From Candidatus Omnitrophota bacterium (GTDB lineage: Bacteria; Omnitrophota; Gorgyraeia; Duberdicusellales; Duberdicusellaceae), in the NCBI GenBank assembly GCA_015486615.1, contig WFRI01000015.1, forward strand, positions 1 through 30,391: DNA of 30,391 nt, given 5' to 3'. This document shows, one piece after another, positions 6,546-13,553 of the stretch. A program made the position numbers and the translations under genes. The notes under the pieces are model-generated. The model was not told the origin of the DNA, ran no database searches, and saw only the letters and a list, made by a program, of their open reading frames with translations. Within the stretch, counting starts at the first letter, position 1; each line of letters starts with the position of its first letter.

Positions 6546-9437
6546 TTACCAGTTAGAAAAAGTTTTCCGCCAGTAAAAATCAAGTTCTTCCCCCGATAAA
6601 TCCGCAATAATTTTAGAATTTAAGCCGTATATCCTCAAGCCGGGTTTTTCAGACACACAGCCTATAATCCCATAATCAAAGCCTGCAAACTCCTGTTCAA
6701 ACTTCTCTCTGTTTTCCAAAGATACTTCTGCTACAAAACGGGAAGGAGTTTCTGAAAATAAAACATAATCATCTCTTTTTTCTCCGGAAAAAGGTATTTC
6801 AGCAGTAAAAATATCTGCTCCTAGATTCGAGCCTAAACACATTTCCGCCAGAGCCACGGCTAAGCCTCCGTCTGAGCAGTCATGGCAGGATTCTATTATT
6901 TTCTGCCTGGCTGAAGAATAAACTTTTTCATAAAGCCGGCGGGCTCTTTCAGGAAAAACCTGAGGCAGGCGGTTGTCTGCGTTAATATTTCCGGATATTC
7001 TCAAATACTCTGATCCGCCCATCTCTTCGCCGGTCCTGCCTAACACATAAAGCAGATTTTTTTCCTTTTTAAATACGCAGGACATACAAGACTCTTTATC
7101 TGGGAGGACGCTTAAAGCAGAAATAAGCAAGGTTGCCGGTATAACAATTCTTTCGCCGGATATTTTAAACTCATTATAAAAACTGTCTTTGCCGGATATA
7201 AACGGCACCTTATAGGCTCTGGCAAAATCATAACAGCCTTTGGCTGTGCGCACTAAATCCCCTAAAACTTTTTCGTCTTCAGCAGAACCTAAACAAAAGT
7301 TATCCAGCATAGCAGTATGGTTTATATTGCCTCCTGCCGCAGTTATGTTTCTTAAAGCTTCGTCAATAACCAGCCCGGCCATAAAGTAAGGGTCACAGTC
7401 AGAATAAAACGGATTTATGCCGCAGGATATTGCTAAAAGTTCTTTTTTGGAAAACACAGGCTTGATAACTGCTGCGTCAGCCGGCCCAAAATTTTCGCCC
7501 ATTAGAGGTTTTATAAAAGTCCCTGCCTGGACTTCATGGTCGTATTGGCGGATTATCCATTCTTTGGAACAGATGTTATAAGAAGACAGCAGTTTCTTTA
7601 TTATTAAATTGTAATCGGAAGGGGCCGGTATTTGTCTTTTTATGATTTCAGGCTTTACCCAAACTGCTTTTTTCTCTATTTTCGGAAGTCCATTATACAG
7701 AAAATTCATATCCAGGGAACATACATTTTCTCCCTGATAGAAGAGTTCTAATTTTTTTGTATCAGTTATCTCGCCGATAACTGCATAGTTTACTTCTTCT
7801 TCCTGGAATATTTTATCAAGCGCAGGCAGGTTTTTTTTGTCTGCAACAATAACCATTCTTTCTTGGGATTCAGATATCCATATTTCAGTATAAGACAGCC
7901 CCTGGTATTTTAAGGGGACTTTTTCCAGATCAACTTTACAGCCCCATTTTTGGGATATTTCGCCTGCTGCGCTGGAAAGCCCGCCGGCTCCGCAGTCAGT
8001 TATTGCAGAATAGAGATTTTTATCCCTTGCTTTTATTATGGCGCTGGCAAGTTTTTTTTCTTCAATAGGACTGCCTATCTGCACTGCAGAAGAAGAGACT
8101 TCTGTAGATTTAGTATGAAGTTCTGCTGAAGAAAAAGTTGCCCCGTGTATTCCGTCTTTGCCGGTTTTGCCGCCGGCCACAATAATTACCTGACCAGGGC
8201 TTATTTCTTTGAAACATTTATCTTTAGGAATTAAGCCAATATTGCCGCAAAAAACAAGCGGATTGCCCAAAAACCTTTGGTCAAACAAAACTGCGCCGTT
8301 TACTGTGGGTATGCCCATTTTATTCCCGTAGTCTTTTACTCCTTCTACTACCCCCTTAATTATTCTTGCCGGAGCCAATACTCCTTCGACAGCAGGAGTG
8401 TTAGGCTGAGCAAAGCAAAAGATATCAGTAGACGCTATAGGGTAGGCGCCTTTGCCTGTACCTAAAATATCCCGAATAACCCCGCCAATTCCGGTTGAAG
8501 CCCCGCCAAAAGGCTCCAATGCTGAAGGATGATTGTGAGTTTCCACCTTAAAACAGACATTATATTGAGAATTAAATTTAATAATTCCAGAATTGTCTTC
8601 AAACACAGATACGCAGTAATCAGAATTGAGTTCATTGGTAACTTTGGCAATTGTGTTTTTTAATAGATTAGTTATCTTTTCTTCTTTCAACAGGTTTCCC
8701 CGGCTGTCTTTTTCCCGGTAATGCAAATTTCCCCGAAAAGTTTTATGGACGCAGTGCTCGGACCATGTTTGAGCCAAAGTTTCCAACTCGCAATCAGTAG
8801 GACTGCGGCCTAATTTCCTGAAATATTCCCTTATGGTTTTCATTTCAGCCAAATTCAAAGATAGGCCTTCTTTGCCGATTCTTTCCAAATCCGCATCTTC
8901 TGCATCTAAGAGATTGACCTTAATTAATTTAAATTCATAGTTTTTGCCGCTGAATTCATCTAAGGTTTTTAGCCGGGAATATTTAGAATAACTTACTTTA
9001 TGCTCAATTAAAGGATTAAAAAGAAATTTTTCTATATCAGAAAACTCTTTCTCTTTAATTCCGGAAACCTTAATCCTTCTGCCAGTGCGGGCAAAACTTA
9101 CAGCATTTCTTCCCAGCATATCAGCAGCGGCGCTTTTTACTGACTGAGAGACAGGGTCAGTAACTCCAGGATTATAGACTATTTCTATTTCGCAGGGGCC
9201 GGGCTTACGGCCTAAGAAAGAATAAAATACTTTGAAACCTTCATTAAAAGGGTCAACTAAAACCTGCTTGGCAATGGACTCGGCTTCTTGTTTTGAAATA
9301 CTGCCTTCTAAAAAATATATCCGGCGGAATTCAACTCCTGCCTGTTTATACCCCAAAGAGGCAAAAATTTTTTTTATAGACTCAGCCTGAGGGTCAATAT
9401 GCCCCGGCTGGATAAAGATTTCTACGCGGATTAACAT
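6546..9437 (-). CDS. purL: FGAM synthase, large subunit with two N-terminal PurS-like repeats
   Basis: ATP-dependent conversion of FGAR to FGAM, the fourth purine step. At 963 residues it is between small PurL (about 600-740) and full-length PurL (about 1300). Residues 3-72 and 83-151 are two related PurS-like units: VEIFIQPGHIDPQAESI matches IEIVYNPGVTDPVSQSV, and LVDPFNEGFKVFYS matches LFNPLIEHKVSYS. Then come a linker helix, TWSEHCVHKTF (224-234), VETHNHPSALEPFGGASTG (298-316), DCGAGGLSSAAGE (near 480) and the second-half CHDCSDGGLAVALAE (near 855). The protein stops at DFYWRKTFSNW with no glutaminase domain; PurQ, encoded 9 nt downstream, supplies it. No separate purS gene is seen, consistent with the fusion. 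Confidence 0.95.
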   Translation of the reverse strand: MLIRVEIFIQPGHIDPQAESIKKIFASLGYKQAGVEFRRIYFLEGSISKQEAESIAKQVLVDPFNEGFKVFYSFLGRKPGPCEIEIVYNPGVTDPVSQSVKSAAADMLGRNAVSFARTGRRIKVSGIKEKEFSDIEKFLFNPLIEHKVSYSKYSRLKTLDEFSGKNYEFKLIKVNLLDAEDADLERIGKEGLSLNLAEMKTIREYFRKLGRSPTDCELETLAQTWSEHCVHKTFRGNLHYREKDSRGNLLKEEKITNLLKNTIAKVTNELNSDYCVSVFEDNSGIIKFNSQYNVCFKVETHNHPSALEPFGGASTGIGGVIRDILGTGKGAYPIASTDIFCFAQPNTPAVEGVLAPARIIKGVVEGVKDYGNKMGIPTVNGAVLFDQRFLGNPLVFCGNIGLIPKDKCFKEISPGQVIIVAGGKTGKDGIHGATFSSAELHTKSTEVSSSAVQIGSPIEEKKLASAIIKARDKNLYSAITDCGAGGLSSAAGEISQKWGCKVDLEKVPLKYQGLSYTEIWISESQERMVIVADKKNLPALDKIFQEEEVNYAVIGEITDTKKLELFYQGENVCSLDMNFLYNGLPKIEKKAVWVKPEIIKRQIPAPSDYNLIIKKLLSSYNICSKEWIIRQYDHEVQAGTFIKPLMGENFGPADAAVIKPVFSKKELLAISCGINPFYSDCDPYFMAGLVIDEALRNITAAGGNINHTAMLDNFCLGSAEDEKVLGDLVRTAKGCYDFARAYKVPFISGKDSFYNEFKISGERIVIPATLLISALSVLPDKESCMSCVFKKEKNLLYVLGRTGEEMGGSEYLRISGNINADNRLPQVFPERARRLYEKVYSSARQKIIESCHDCSDGGLAVALAEMCLGSNLGADIFTAEIPFSGEKRDDYVLFSETPSRFVAEVSLENREKFEQEFAGFDYGIIGCVSEKPGLRIYGLNSKIIADLSGEELDFYWRKTFSNW

Positions 9438-9442
9438 AAAAA

Positions 9443-10738
9443 TTATGCAATACCTGATTTTTTATAAATAGAATTTATATTTCTGAGGTAATAAGCCGGG
9501 TTAAAAAAGTCTTCTATTTCCTTTTGGGAGAAAAACTTGTTTATTTTTTTGTCCCTTCCCACGGCGTCTTTAAAACTTAGTTTTTTCTCCTTGGCTTCAA
9601 GGGCAACAGACTGCACTAAATCGTAGGCTGACTGCCTGGCAATGCCTTTGTCCATAAGTGAAACTAAAATCCTTTGAGAGTAAATAATTCCCTTGTTTTT
9701 GCCTAAATTATTCAGCATATTTTTAGAATCAATCCGCAGGCCTTTTAACACTTCTAAGAATTTTATCAGCATATAATCCAAAGCAATCGTAGTGTCTGGG
9801 AGAATAACCCTTTCTGCAGAAGAATGCGAGATGTCCCGTTCATGCCAAAGGTTGATATTTTCAAAAGAAGCCAGCATATTTGCCCGGATTAAGCGGCTTA
9901 AGCCGCAAAGCCTTTCACAGATTATCGGGTTCTTTTTGTGCGGCATTGCTGAGGAACCTTTTTGCCCCTTATAAAACGGCTCTTCAACTTCCTCTACTTC
10001 AGTACGGTGAAGATGCCTTATTTCTGTAGCAGCCCTTTCTATTGTAGAAGCAATAAGCCCTAAGATTGACAAAAAGTAAGCGATTCCTTCCCGGGAGACT
10101 ATTTGCGTAGAAACTTTTGCCGGCTTTATACCTAATTTCCTACAAACATACTCTTCCACTTTCGGGCTTATGTGAGCATAAGTCCCTACTGCGCCGGAGA
10201 CTTTGCCTCTGCAGGCATAATCCAGGCTATTTTTTAAAAGTTTGTATTCGTAGTTCAAGTCATTGTAAAGATAAACAAATTTTAAGCCGAAAGAATATAC
10301 CTCAGCATGAACACCATGTGTCCGGGCAACACAGACAGTGTTTTTATATTTAAGCGCATTTTTTTTAACCTGCGCCAAAACTCCGTCTAAATCTTTTAGA
10401 ATAATGCCTGCGGAATCTTTTATCTGCCAGGCTAAAGTTGTATCTAAAATATCAGAAGAAGTAATACCTTTGTGGATGTATTGGGAATCTTCGCCGATGC
10501 TCCGGCTTAAGTTGAGTACAAAAGCCACTATGTCGTGATGGGTTTTCTTTTCTATTTGCTTGATTTTGTCAATGTTTATTTTCGCTTTTTTGCGGATATT
10601 TTTTGCAGATTTTAACGGGACTTTGCCTAATTTTGCCAAGGCTTCTACCACCAGTATTTCTATTTCCAGGAAACGGTTGAATTTAGAAGTCTCAGACCAA
10701 ATACTGCCTATTTTTTCCGGAGTGTATCTTTTAATCAC
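9443..10738 (-). CDS. purB: Adenylosuccinate lyase
   Basis: Releases fumarate from SAICAR and from adenylosuccinate, acting twice on the way to AMP. I place the start at a GTG (10738) preceded by AAGGAG 6 nt upstream. This gives 431 residues beginning VIKRYTPEKIGSIWS, the normal family start and length; the frame stays open to an ATG at 10852, but those 38 residues are unlike the family and overlap a promoter candidate. Motifs: THHDI (66-70), TSSD (94-97), ARTHGVHAE (138-146) with the catalytic-region His141, and the fumarase-superfamily signature GSSAMPHKKNP (261-271). It is the first gene of the purine operon, 5 nt before purL. The SAICAR-forming and IMP-forming genes (purC, purE, purH, purN) are not present. 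Confidence 0.96.
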   Translation of the reverse strand: MIKRYTPEKIGSIWSETSKFNRFLEIEILVVEALAKLGKVPLKSAKNIRKKAKINIDKIKQIEKKTHHDIVAFVLNLSRSIGEDSQYIHKGITSSDILDTTLAWQIKDSAGIILKDLDGVLAQVKKNALKYKNTVCVARTHGVHAEVYSFGLKFVYLYNDLNYEYKLLKNSLDYACRGKVSGAVGTYAHISPKVEEYVCRKLGIKPAKVSTQIVSREGIAYFLSILGLIASTIERAATEIRHLHRTEVEEVEEPFYKGQKGSSAMPHKKNPIICERLCGLSRLIRANMLASFENINLWHERDISHSSAERVILPDTTIALDYMLIKFLEVLKGLRIDSKNMLNNLGKNKGIIYSQRILVSLMDKGIARQSAYDLVQSVALEAKEKKLSFKDAVGRDKKINKFFSQKEIEDFFNPAYYLRNINSIYKKSGIA

Positions 10739-10812
10739 TTTTATCTCCTTGGTATAATTTTGTAAGAAATGGTTACACGGATTAAAATCAAAAATCAAAT
10801 CCCGAATTCTTA

Positions 10813-10842
10813 TATATAATAAGGTATCGGAGCAAGTATCAA
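10813..10842 (-). promoter_or_regulatory. Proximal promoter candidate for purB operon
   Basis: On the minus strand TTGATA (10837-10842) is followed after 17 nt by TTATAT (10814-10819), or after 18 nt by TATATA. A start near 10806 would give a leader of about 70 nt before the purB GTG. The inverted repeat AAATTC-TG-GAATTT lies about 23 nt upstream and could be an operator. Confidence 0.5.
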
Positions 10843-10988
10843 AATGACACATTCACCCCGTTAGAAATTCCAGAATTTAAGCAACTTTTAAGGATAAGAT
10901 TTCCCACCCTTTTTTTCTAAGATTTCCAACAGGGTAAAAAAGCAAAATTGTAATATATCTTAAATCTTTTTGCATCTTGATTAGCTTG

Positions 10989-11067
10989 CTTACCGGCACC
11001 CACCTCGGGAGCGGGACTCTTTCCACTCCCGAGGTGTCCAAGGCACGTCAGTGCTTTTTAGCGGTAG
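10989..11067 (-). repeat. Full 79-bp two-hairpin intergenic element, copy A
   Basis: On the minus strand it begins CTACCGCTAAAAAGCAC and ends GGTGCCGGTAAG. Hairpin 1 is GCAC-TGAC-GTGC plus flanking A/T pairs with one mismatch (a G-U wobble on the plus strand). Hairpin 2 is a perfect 11-bp stem, CACCTCGGGAG with CTCCCGAGGTG, around a 14-nt loop. Copy B at 22763 is the same length with 8 differences, four of which are paired changes inside the two stems. The element starts where the promoter at 11074-11102 would initiate. Confidence 0.85.
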
Positions 11068-11073
11068 GCAGAT

Positions 11074-11102
11074 ATAATAGCAGAACAAGTTTAAAGCGTC
11101 AA
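11074..11102 (-). promoter_or_regulatory. Distal promoter candidate, strong sigma70-type match
   Basis: On the minus strand TTGACG (11097-11102), a 17-nt spacer, then TATTAT (11074-11079). Initiation near 11067 would put the 79-bp element at the very 5' end of a leader of about 330 nt running to purB. Confidence 0.65.
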
Positions 11103-11125
11103 TCTAAATTTAATGGACGAATTGA

Positions 11126-11182
11126 GCAAACCAATCCCGGCATTGCCTTTCGTTAAGCCATACTCAATGCCGCTATCATTCG
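11126..11182 (+). repeat. 57-bp intergenic repeat, copy 1
   Basis: Begins GCAAACCAATCCCGGCATTG and contains a perfect 8-bp inverted repeat, CGGCATTG (11138-11145) and CAATGCCG (11165-11172), 19 nt apart. A second copy lies at 27102-27158 and a short one at 26960-26978. Confidence 0.65.
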
Positions 11183-11254
11183 AAAGCCAATGCCCAGCGT
11201 CGAAAGTCCAAGGCAAAAGCGTCCGACATCCAACTTTCAACATTGAACATCTTC
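11181..11254 (+). repeat. Degenerate period-7 array (GTCCAAC-like)
   Basis: Plus-strand heptamers include GTCGAAA, GTCCAAG, GTCCGAC, ATCCAAC, TTTCAAC and ATTGAAC, with an occasional 8-mer. It directly follows the 57-bp repeat, as does the shorter array at 27153. Confidence 0.6.
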
Positions 11255-11258
11255 TATA

Positions 11259-11286
11259 GAGCATGCCAGTGCTTTTTTGGCGGCGG
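11259..11286 (-). repeat. Decayed hairpin-1 copy of the 79-bp element downstream of the NYN gene
   Basis: On the minus strand it reads CCGCC then AAAAAAGCACTGGCATGCT, matching the left half of the element (CCGCTAAAAAAGCACTGGCG). It lies 29 nt beyond the NYN gene stop. The hairpin is weak here and lacks a 3' T tract in the minus direction. Confidence 0.45.
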
Positions 11287-11314
11287 ATTTTTTTACTTTA
11301 TGATTAGCTGCCAA

Positions 11315-11866
11315 TCAGTCTATTGCCCAGAATCTATACCTGCGGCAGATCTGAGGAGTAATAACTATATGCCGGTCGGGTGCTATTCTTAAAGCCTCAT
11401 ATAAAGACAAATCAAAAGTATAAAGCTCCATTTTCCTCCCAAAACGTTCTTTTATTTCTTCTATAACTTCAGCAAAATCAGAATCTCCTGATATAAGCGC
11501 GGCCGTATCGTAATGGCCGGCCATGGCTTTGGAATACATATCCAGGGCTATTTTTACATCCAGGCCTTTTTGTATCCAGGTCCCGTGAACTTTTACCAGC
11601 CGGCCTAATTTTACAGACAAAGAAGGTATGCGCAGTTTCAACTCTTTCAGATAATCATGCTGTTCCTGATAAGTCTGAGGGTTTTCATCTTTGTTAAATT
11701 CTGCCGAATAATAATAACATCTTGCCAGTTTTCTTTTCCCGGTTATCCAACTAATAATATTCTGCCAGTTTATATCTTTACGGTTAATATACTTACGGCT
11801 GCTGCGCATATCTTTTATTTTCTGGACAACATATTCAGCATCAATAAAAATCATAAGTCTTTCCAT
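11315..11866 (-). CDS. NYN-domain (PIN-like, LabA/DUF88) protein, putative ribonuclease
   Basis: A 183-residue protein whose whole length fits a NYN domain. Acidic residues at family positions are Asp9 (FIDAEYV), Asp103 and Asp109 (KGLDVKIALDM), and Asp128 and Asp130 (LISGDSDFAEVI), enough for a divalent-metal nuclease centre. The pattern K-G-x-D-V-x-x-x-x-D followed by SGDSDF is characteristic of the LabA/DUF88 group. The substrate is unknown; RNA processing or decay is the family expectation. It starts 24 nt after the aminotransferase gene and has AAAGGG about 8 nt before its ATG, so the two are likely co-transcribed. No functional link between them is evident, and no antitoxin-like partner is next to it. 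Confidence 0.85.
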   Translation of the reverse strand: MERLMIFIDAEYVVQKIKDMRSSRKYINRKDINWQNIISWITGKRKLARCYYYSAEFNKDENPQTYQEQHDYLKELKLRIPSLSVKLGRLVKVHGTWIQKGLDVKIALDMYSKAMAGHYDTAALISGDSDFAEVIEEIKERFGRKMELYTFDLSLYEALRIAPDRHIVITPQICRRYRFWAID

Positions 11867-11890
11867 AATAAAAACCCTTTCTTCTCTCAG

Positions 11891-12766
11891 CTATATCTTA
11901 TACCTCACCCCGTATCTTTTAGTTACTTTACGAAATTCTTTTAACAGCAGTTTTGTTATCCTGCCGGGTTTTCCGCTGCCGATAATTCTCCCGTCAACAG
12001 CAATAACCGGGACAATCTCCGCGGCTGTGCCGGTTAGAAAACATTCGTCGCTTATATAAACTTCATGCCGGGTTATGACATGCTCATTTGTGGATATTTT
12101 CAATCTTTTGGCTATTTCCAAAATTGTATCTCTGGTAATCCCCCGCAAAGTCCCCATACATTGCGGAGGAGTATAAAGCCGTCCATCCCTGACTACAAAA
12201 ATATTGTCTCCTGTGCATTCAGCCACATATCCTAAAGAATCAAGCATAATCGCTTCCTGATAACCGCAGTTAATTGCTTCTATCTTGGCTAAGATGTTGT
12301 TTAAATAATTCAAAGACTTAATCTGCGGATTTAATGCTTCCGGTAAGTTCCGGACAGTAGGAACAGTAATTATTTTAAGCCCCTGCTTGTATAACTGCGG
12401 GGGGTAAAGAGATATTTCATCAGTAATAATTATCACACTTGCGTTGCCTATGCATTTGCGCGGGTCCAAACCTAAATCTCCTTCGCCCCGGGTTATTACA
12501 ATCCTTATATACGCGTCTTTTAATTTATTGGCTCTTAAGGTCTTAATAACCTCTTCTGTCATTTGTTTAGGAGACAAAGGAATATTTAACATAATACTTT
12601 TAGCAGAATTAAACAGCCTTTCAATATGTTCTCTCAGTTTAAATACCAAACAATTATAAGCACGGATACCTTCAAATACACCATCTCCGTATAAAAGCCC
12701 GTGGTCAAATACGCTTATTTTGGCATCTTTTTTATCTACCAGTTTCCCGTTCAAATAAACCTTCAT
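11891..12766 (-). CDS. ilvE: Branched-chain amino acid aminotransferase (class IV)
   Basis: Transfers amino groups between glutamate and the 2-oxo acids of leucine, isoleucine and valine using PLP. The 291-residue length is typical. Motifs: FDHGLLYGDGVFEGIRAY (20-37), Arg47 in the HIERL segment, PQIKSLNYLNNILAK with the PLP lysine at 150, ECTGDNIFVV (183-192), RGITRD (208-213) and TGTAAEIVPV (245-254). D-amino acid aminotransferase and aminodeoxychorismate lyase share the fold, but the GDGVFEGIRAY and KSLNYLNN motifs favour IlvE. GAGG/GGAGG sits 5-8 nt before the ATG. A hairpin ends only 15 nt upstream, so the start region may be controlled by readthrough or by a promoter close to it. Confidence 0.9.
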   Translation of the reverse strand: MKVYLNGKLVDKKDAKISVFDHGLLYGDGVFEGIRAYNCLVFKLREHIERLFNSAKSIMLNIPLSPKQMTEEVIKTLRANKLKDAYIRIVITRGEGDLGLDPRKCIGNASVIIITDEISLYPPQLYKQGLKIITVPTVRNLPEALNPQIKSLNYLNNILAKIEAINCGYQEAIMLDSLGYVAECTGDNIFVVRDGRLYTPPQCMGTLRGITRDTILEIAKRLKISTNEHVITRHEVYISDECFLTGTAAEIVPVIAVDGRIIGSGKPGRITKLLLKEFRKVTKRYGVRYKI

Positions 12767-12781
12767 TATTCCTCCTCTTGT

Positions 12782-12805
12782 AAAAAGGCACTAACGTGCC
12801 TTTTT
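12782..12805 (-). terminator. Terminator-like hairpin between lolD and ilvE
   Basis: A perfect 10-bp stem, AAAAAGGCAC with GTGCCTTTTT, closes a 4-nt loop, with the T run on the 3' side in the direction of transcription. It lies about 60 nt after the lolD stop and could end the arg-lys-lol transcript. Its form (GCAC-4 nt-GTGC with A/T flanks) is that of hairpin 1 in the dispersed 79-bp element. Confidence 0.65.
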
Positions 12806-12810
12806 GATTT

Positions 12811-12838
12811 AGATTAAGGTGTCTCTAAATCCTCTCAA
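12811..12838 (-). promoter_or_regulatory. Weak promoter candidate for ilvE
   Basis: On the minus strand TTGAGA (12833-12838), 16 nt, TAATCT (12811-12816). If used, the transcript would begin at the hairpin at 12782-12805. It falls in a low-complexity period-6 array, so it may be chance. Confidence 0.3.
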
Positions 12839-12863
12839 TCTCAACCTTGACCTTGACTTTAGC
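12834..12863 (+). repeat. Degenerate period-6 array (TTGACC-like)
   Basis: Plus-strand hexamers TCAACC, TTGACC, TTGACT, TTAGCC follow one another directly after the lolD gene. Similar arrays lie at 1269 and 28061. Confidence 0.5.
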
Positions 12864-13553
12864 CTAATTCCTGCTTTCCCCAACGATCCTGCCTGCTTCT
12901 ATATTTAACACTCTTTTTGCGTCTTTGGCAAGTTTTAAATTATGCGTAGCCATAACTATCGCAGTTTTTACCCGGGAATTCAACCTTTTCAATATCTGAC
13001 GGATAACTTCAGCCGAGTCTGCGTCTAAATTTCCGGTAGGCTCGTCGCAAAAAAGCACAGCCGGCCGGTTAATTAACGCTCTTGCCAAAGACGCTCTTTG
13101 TTTCTCACCGCCGGAAAGCTGAGCAGGATAAAAATCTGCCCTGTTAGTAATGCCTAATTCTTCCATAATCGGCTCTGCCCAAAATACAGCTCTCTTTTTA
13201 GACAGGCCGGAAATCAAAATCGGCAATATAATATTTTCTCTGACTGTAAGTTCCGGCAGGAGATGGTAAAATTGAAAAACAAACCCTGTTTTTTTATTTA
13301 AGAACCTGCTTCTTTTTGCAGAAGAGAAAGAATAAATATCCTCTGAGTCAAAAAGAACCCGTCCTCTGCTGGGTTTGTCTAAGCCTCCTAAGATATGTAG
13401 AAGCGTTGACTTGCCTGCCCCGGACGGCCCGGCCAAAGCCACATAATCCGCTTCTTGTATAGTTAAATTTACTCCCTGGACAGCAACAATAGAATTCCCG
13501 GGCTCGAAAAACCTGCGGCTGATATTTTCTGCTCTTAGCAATACCTTACTCAT
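12864..13553 (-). CDS. lolD: Lipoprotein-releasing ABC transporter ATP-binding protein
   Basis: The ATPase that drives extraction of outer-membrane lipoproteins from the inner membrane. The 229-residue protein has Walker A GPSGAGKST (42-50), a Q-loop in GFVFQFYHLLPELT (90-103), the ABC signature LSGGEKQRA (146-154), Walker B VLFCDEPTGNLD (166-177) and the H-loop His in MATHNLKL. The FQFYHLLPELT stretch is typical of the LolD/MacB branch. It overlaps lolC/E by 8 nt, which supports the assignment over a generic MacB-type ATPase. It ends the long amino-acid block, followed by a terminator-like hairpin. Confidence 0.93.
   Translation of the reverse strand: MSKVLLRAENISRRFFEPGNSIVAVQGVNLTIQEADYVALAGPSGAGKSTLLHILGGLDKPSRGRVLFDSEDIYSFSSAKRSRFLNKKTGFVFQFYHLLPELTVRENIILPILISGLSKKRAVFWAEPIMEELGITNRADFYPAQLSGGEKQRASLARALINRPAVLFCDEPTGNLDADSAEVIRQILKRLNSRVKTAIVMATHNLKLAKDAKRVLNIEAGRIVGESRN

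Larger units (their letters stand above)
10739..11314. other. 576-nt intergenic region before purB
   Basis: This gap holds, in transcription order toward purB: a decayed hairpin copy, a period-7 array, the 57-bp repeat with an inverted repeat, a good promoter, the full 79-bp element, an AT-rich stretch with a 10-bp direct repeat (TAAGATTTCC at about 10896-10905 and 10919-10928) and an inverted repeat AAATTC-TG-GAATTT (10865-10878 on the minus strand), then a second promoter candidate. I see no protein gene, tRNA, or known purine, PRPP or ZTP riboswitch, although I could only judge the last by eye. Confidence 0.6.

Noticed and set aside
6546..9437. PurL truncated at its C terminus because the glutaminase domain is missing
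   Set aside because: An intact separate purQ with a full catalytic triad follows 9 nt later, so this is a split architecture and not damage.
10739..10852. A 38-codon N-terminal extension of purB starting at an ATG
   Set aside because: It is unlike the family, overlaps a promoter candidate, and a GTG at 10738 has AAGGAG 6 nt upstream.
10739..11067. Known purine-class riboswitch before purB
   Set aside because: I could not match the conserved junctions of purine, PRPP, guanidine or ZTP riboswitches by eye; the region is AT-rich apart from the 79-bp element. A covariance search would settle it.
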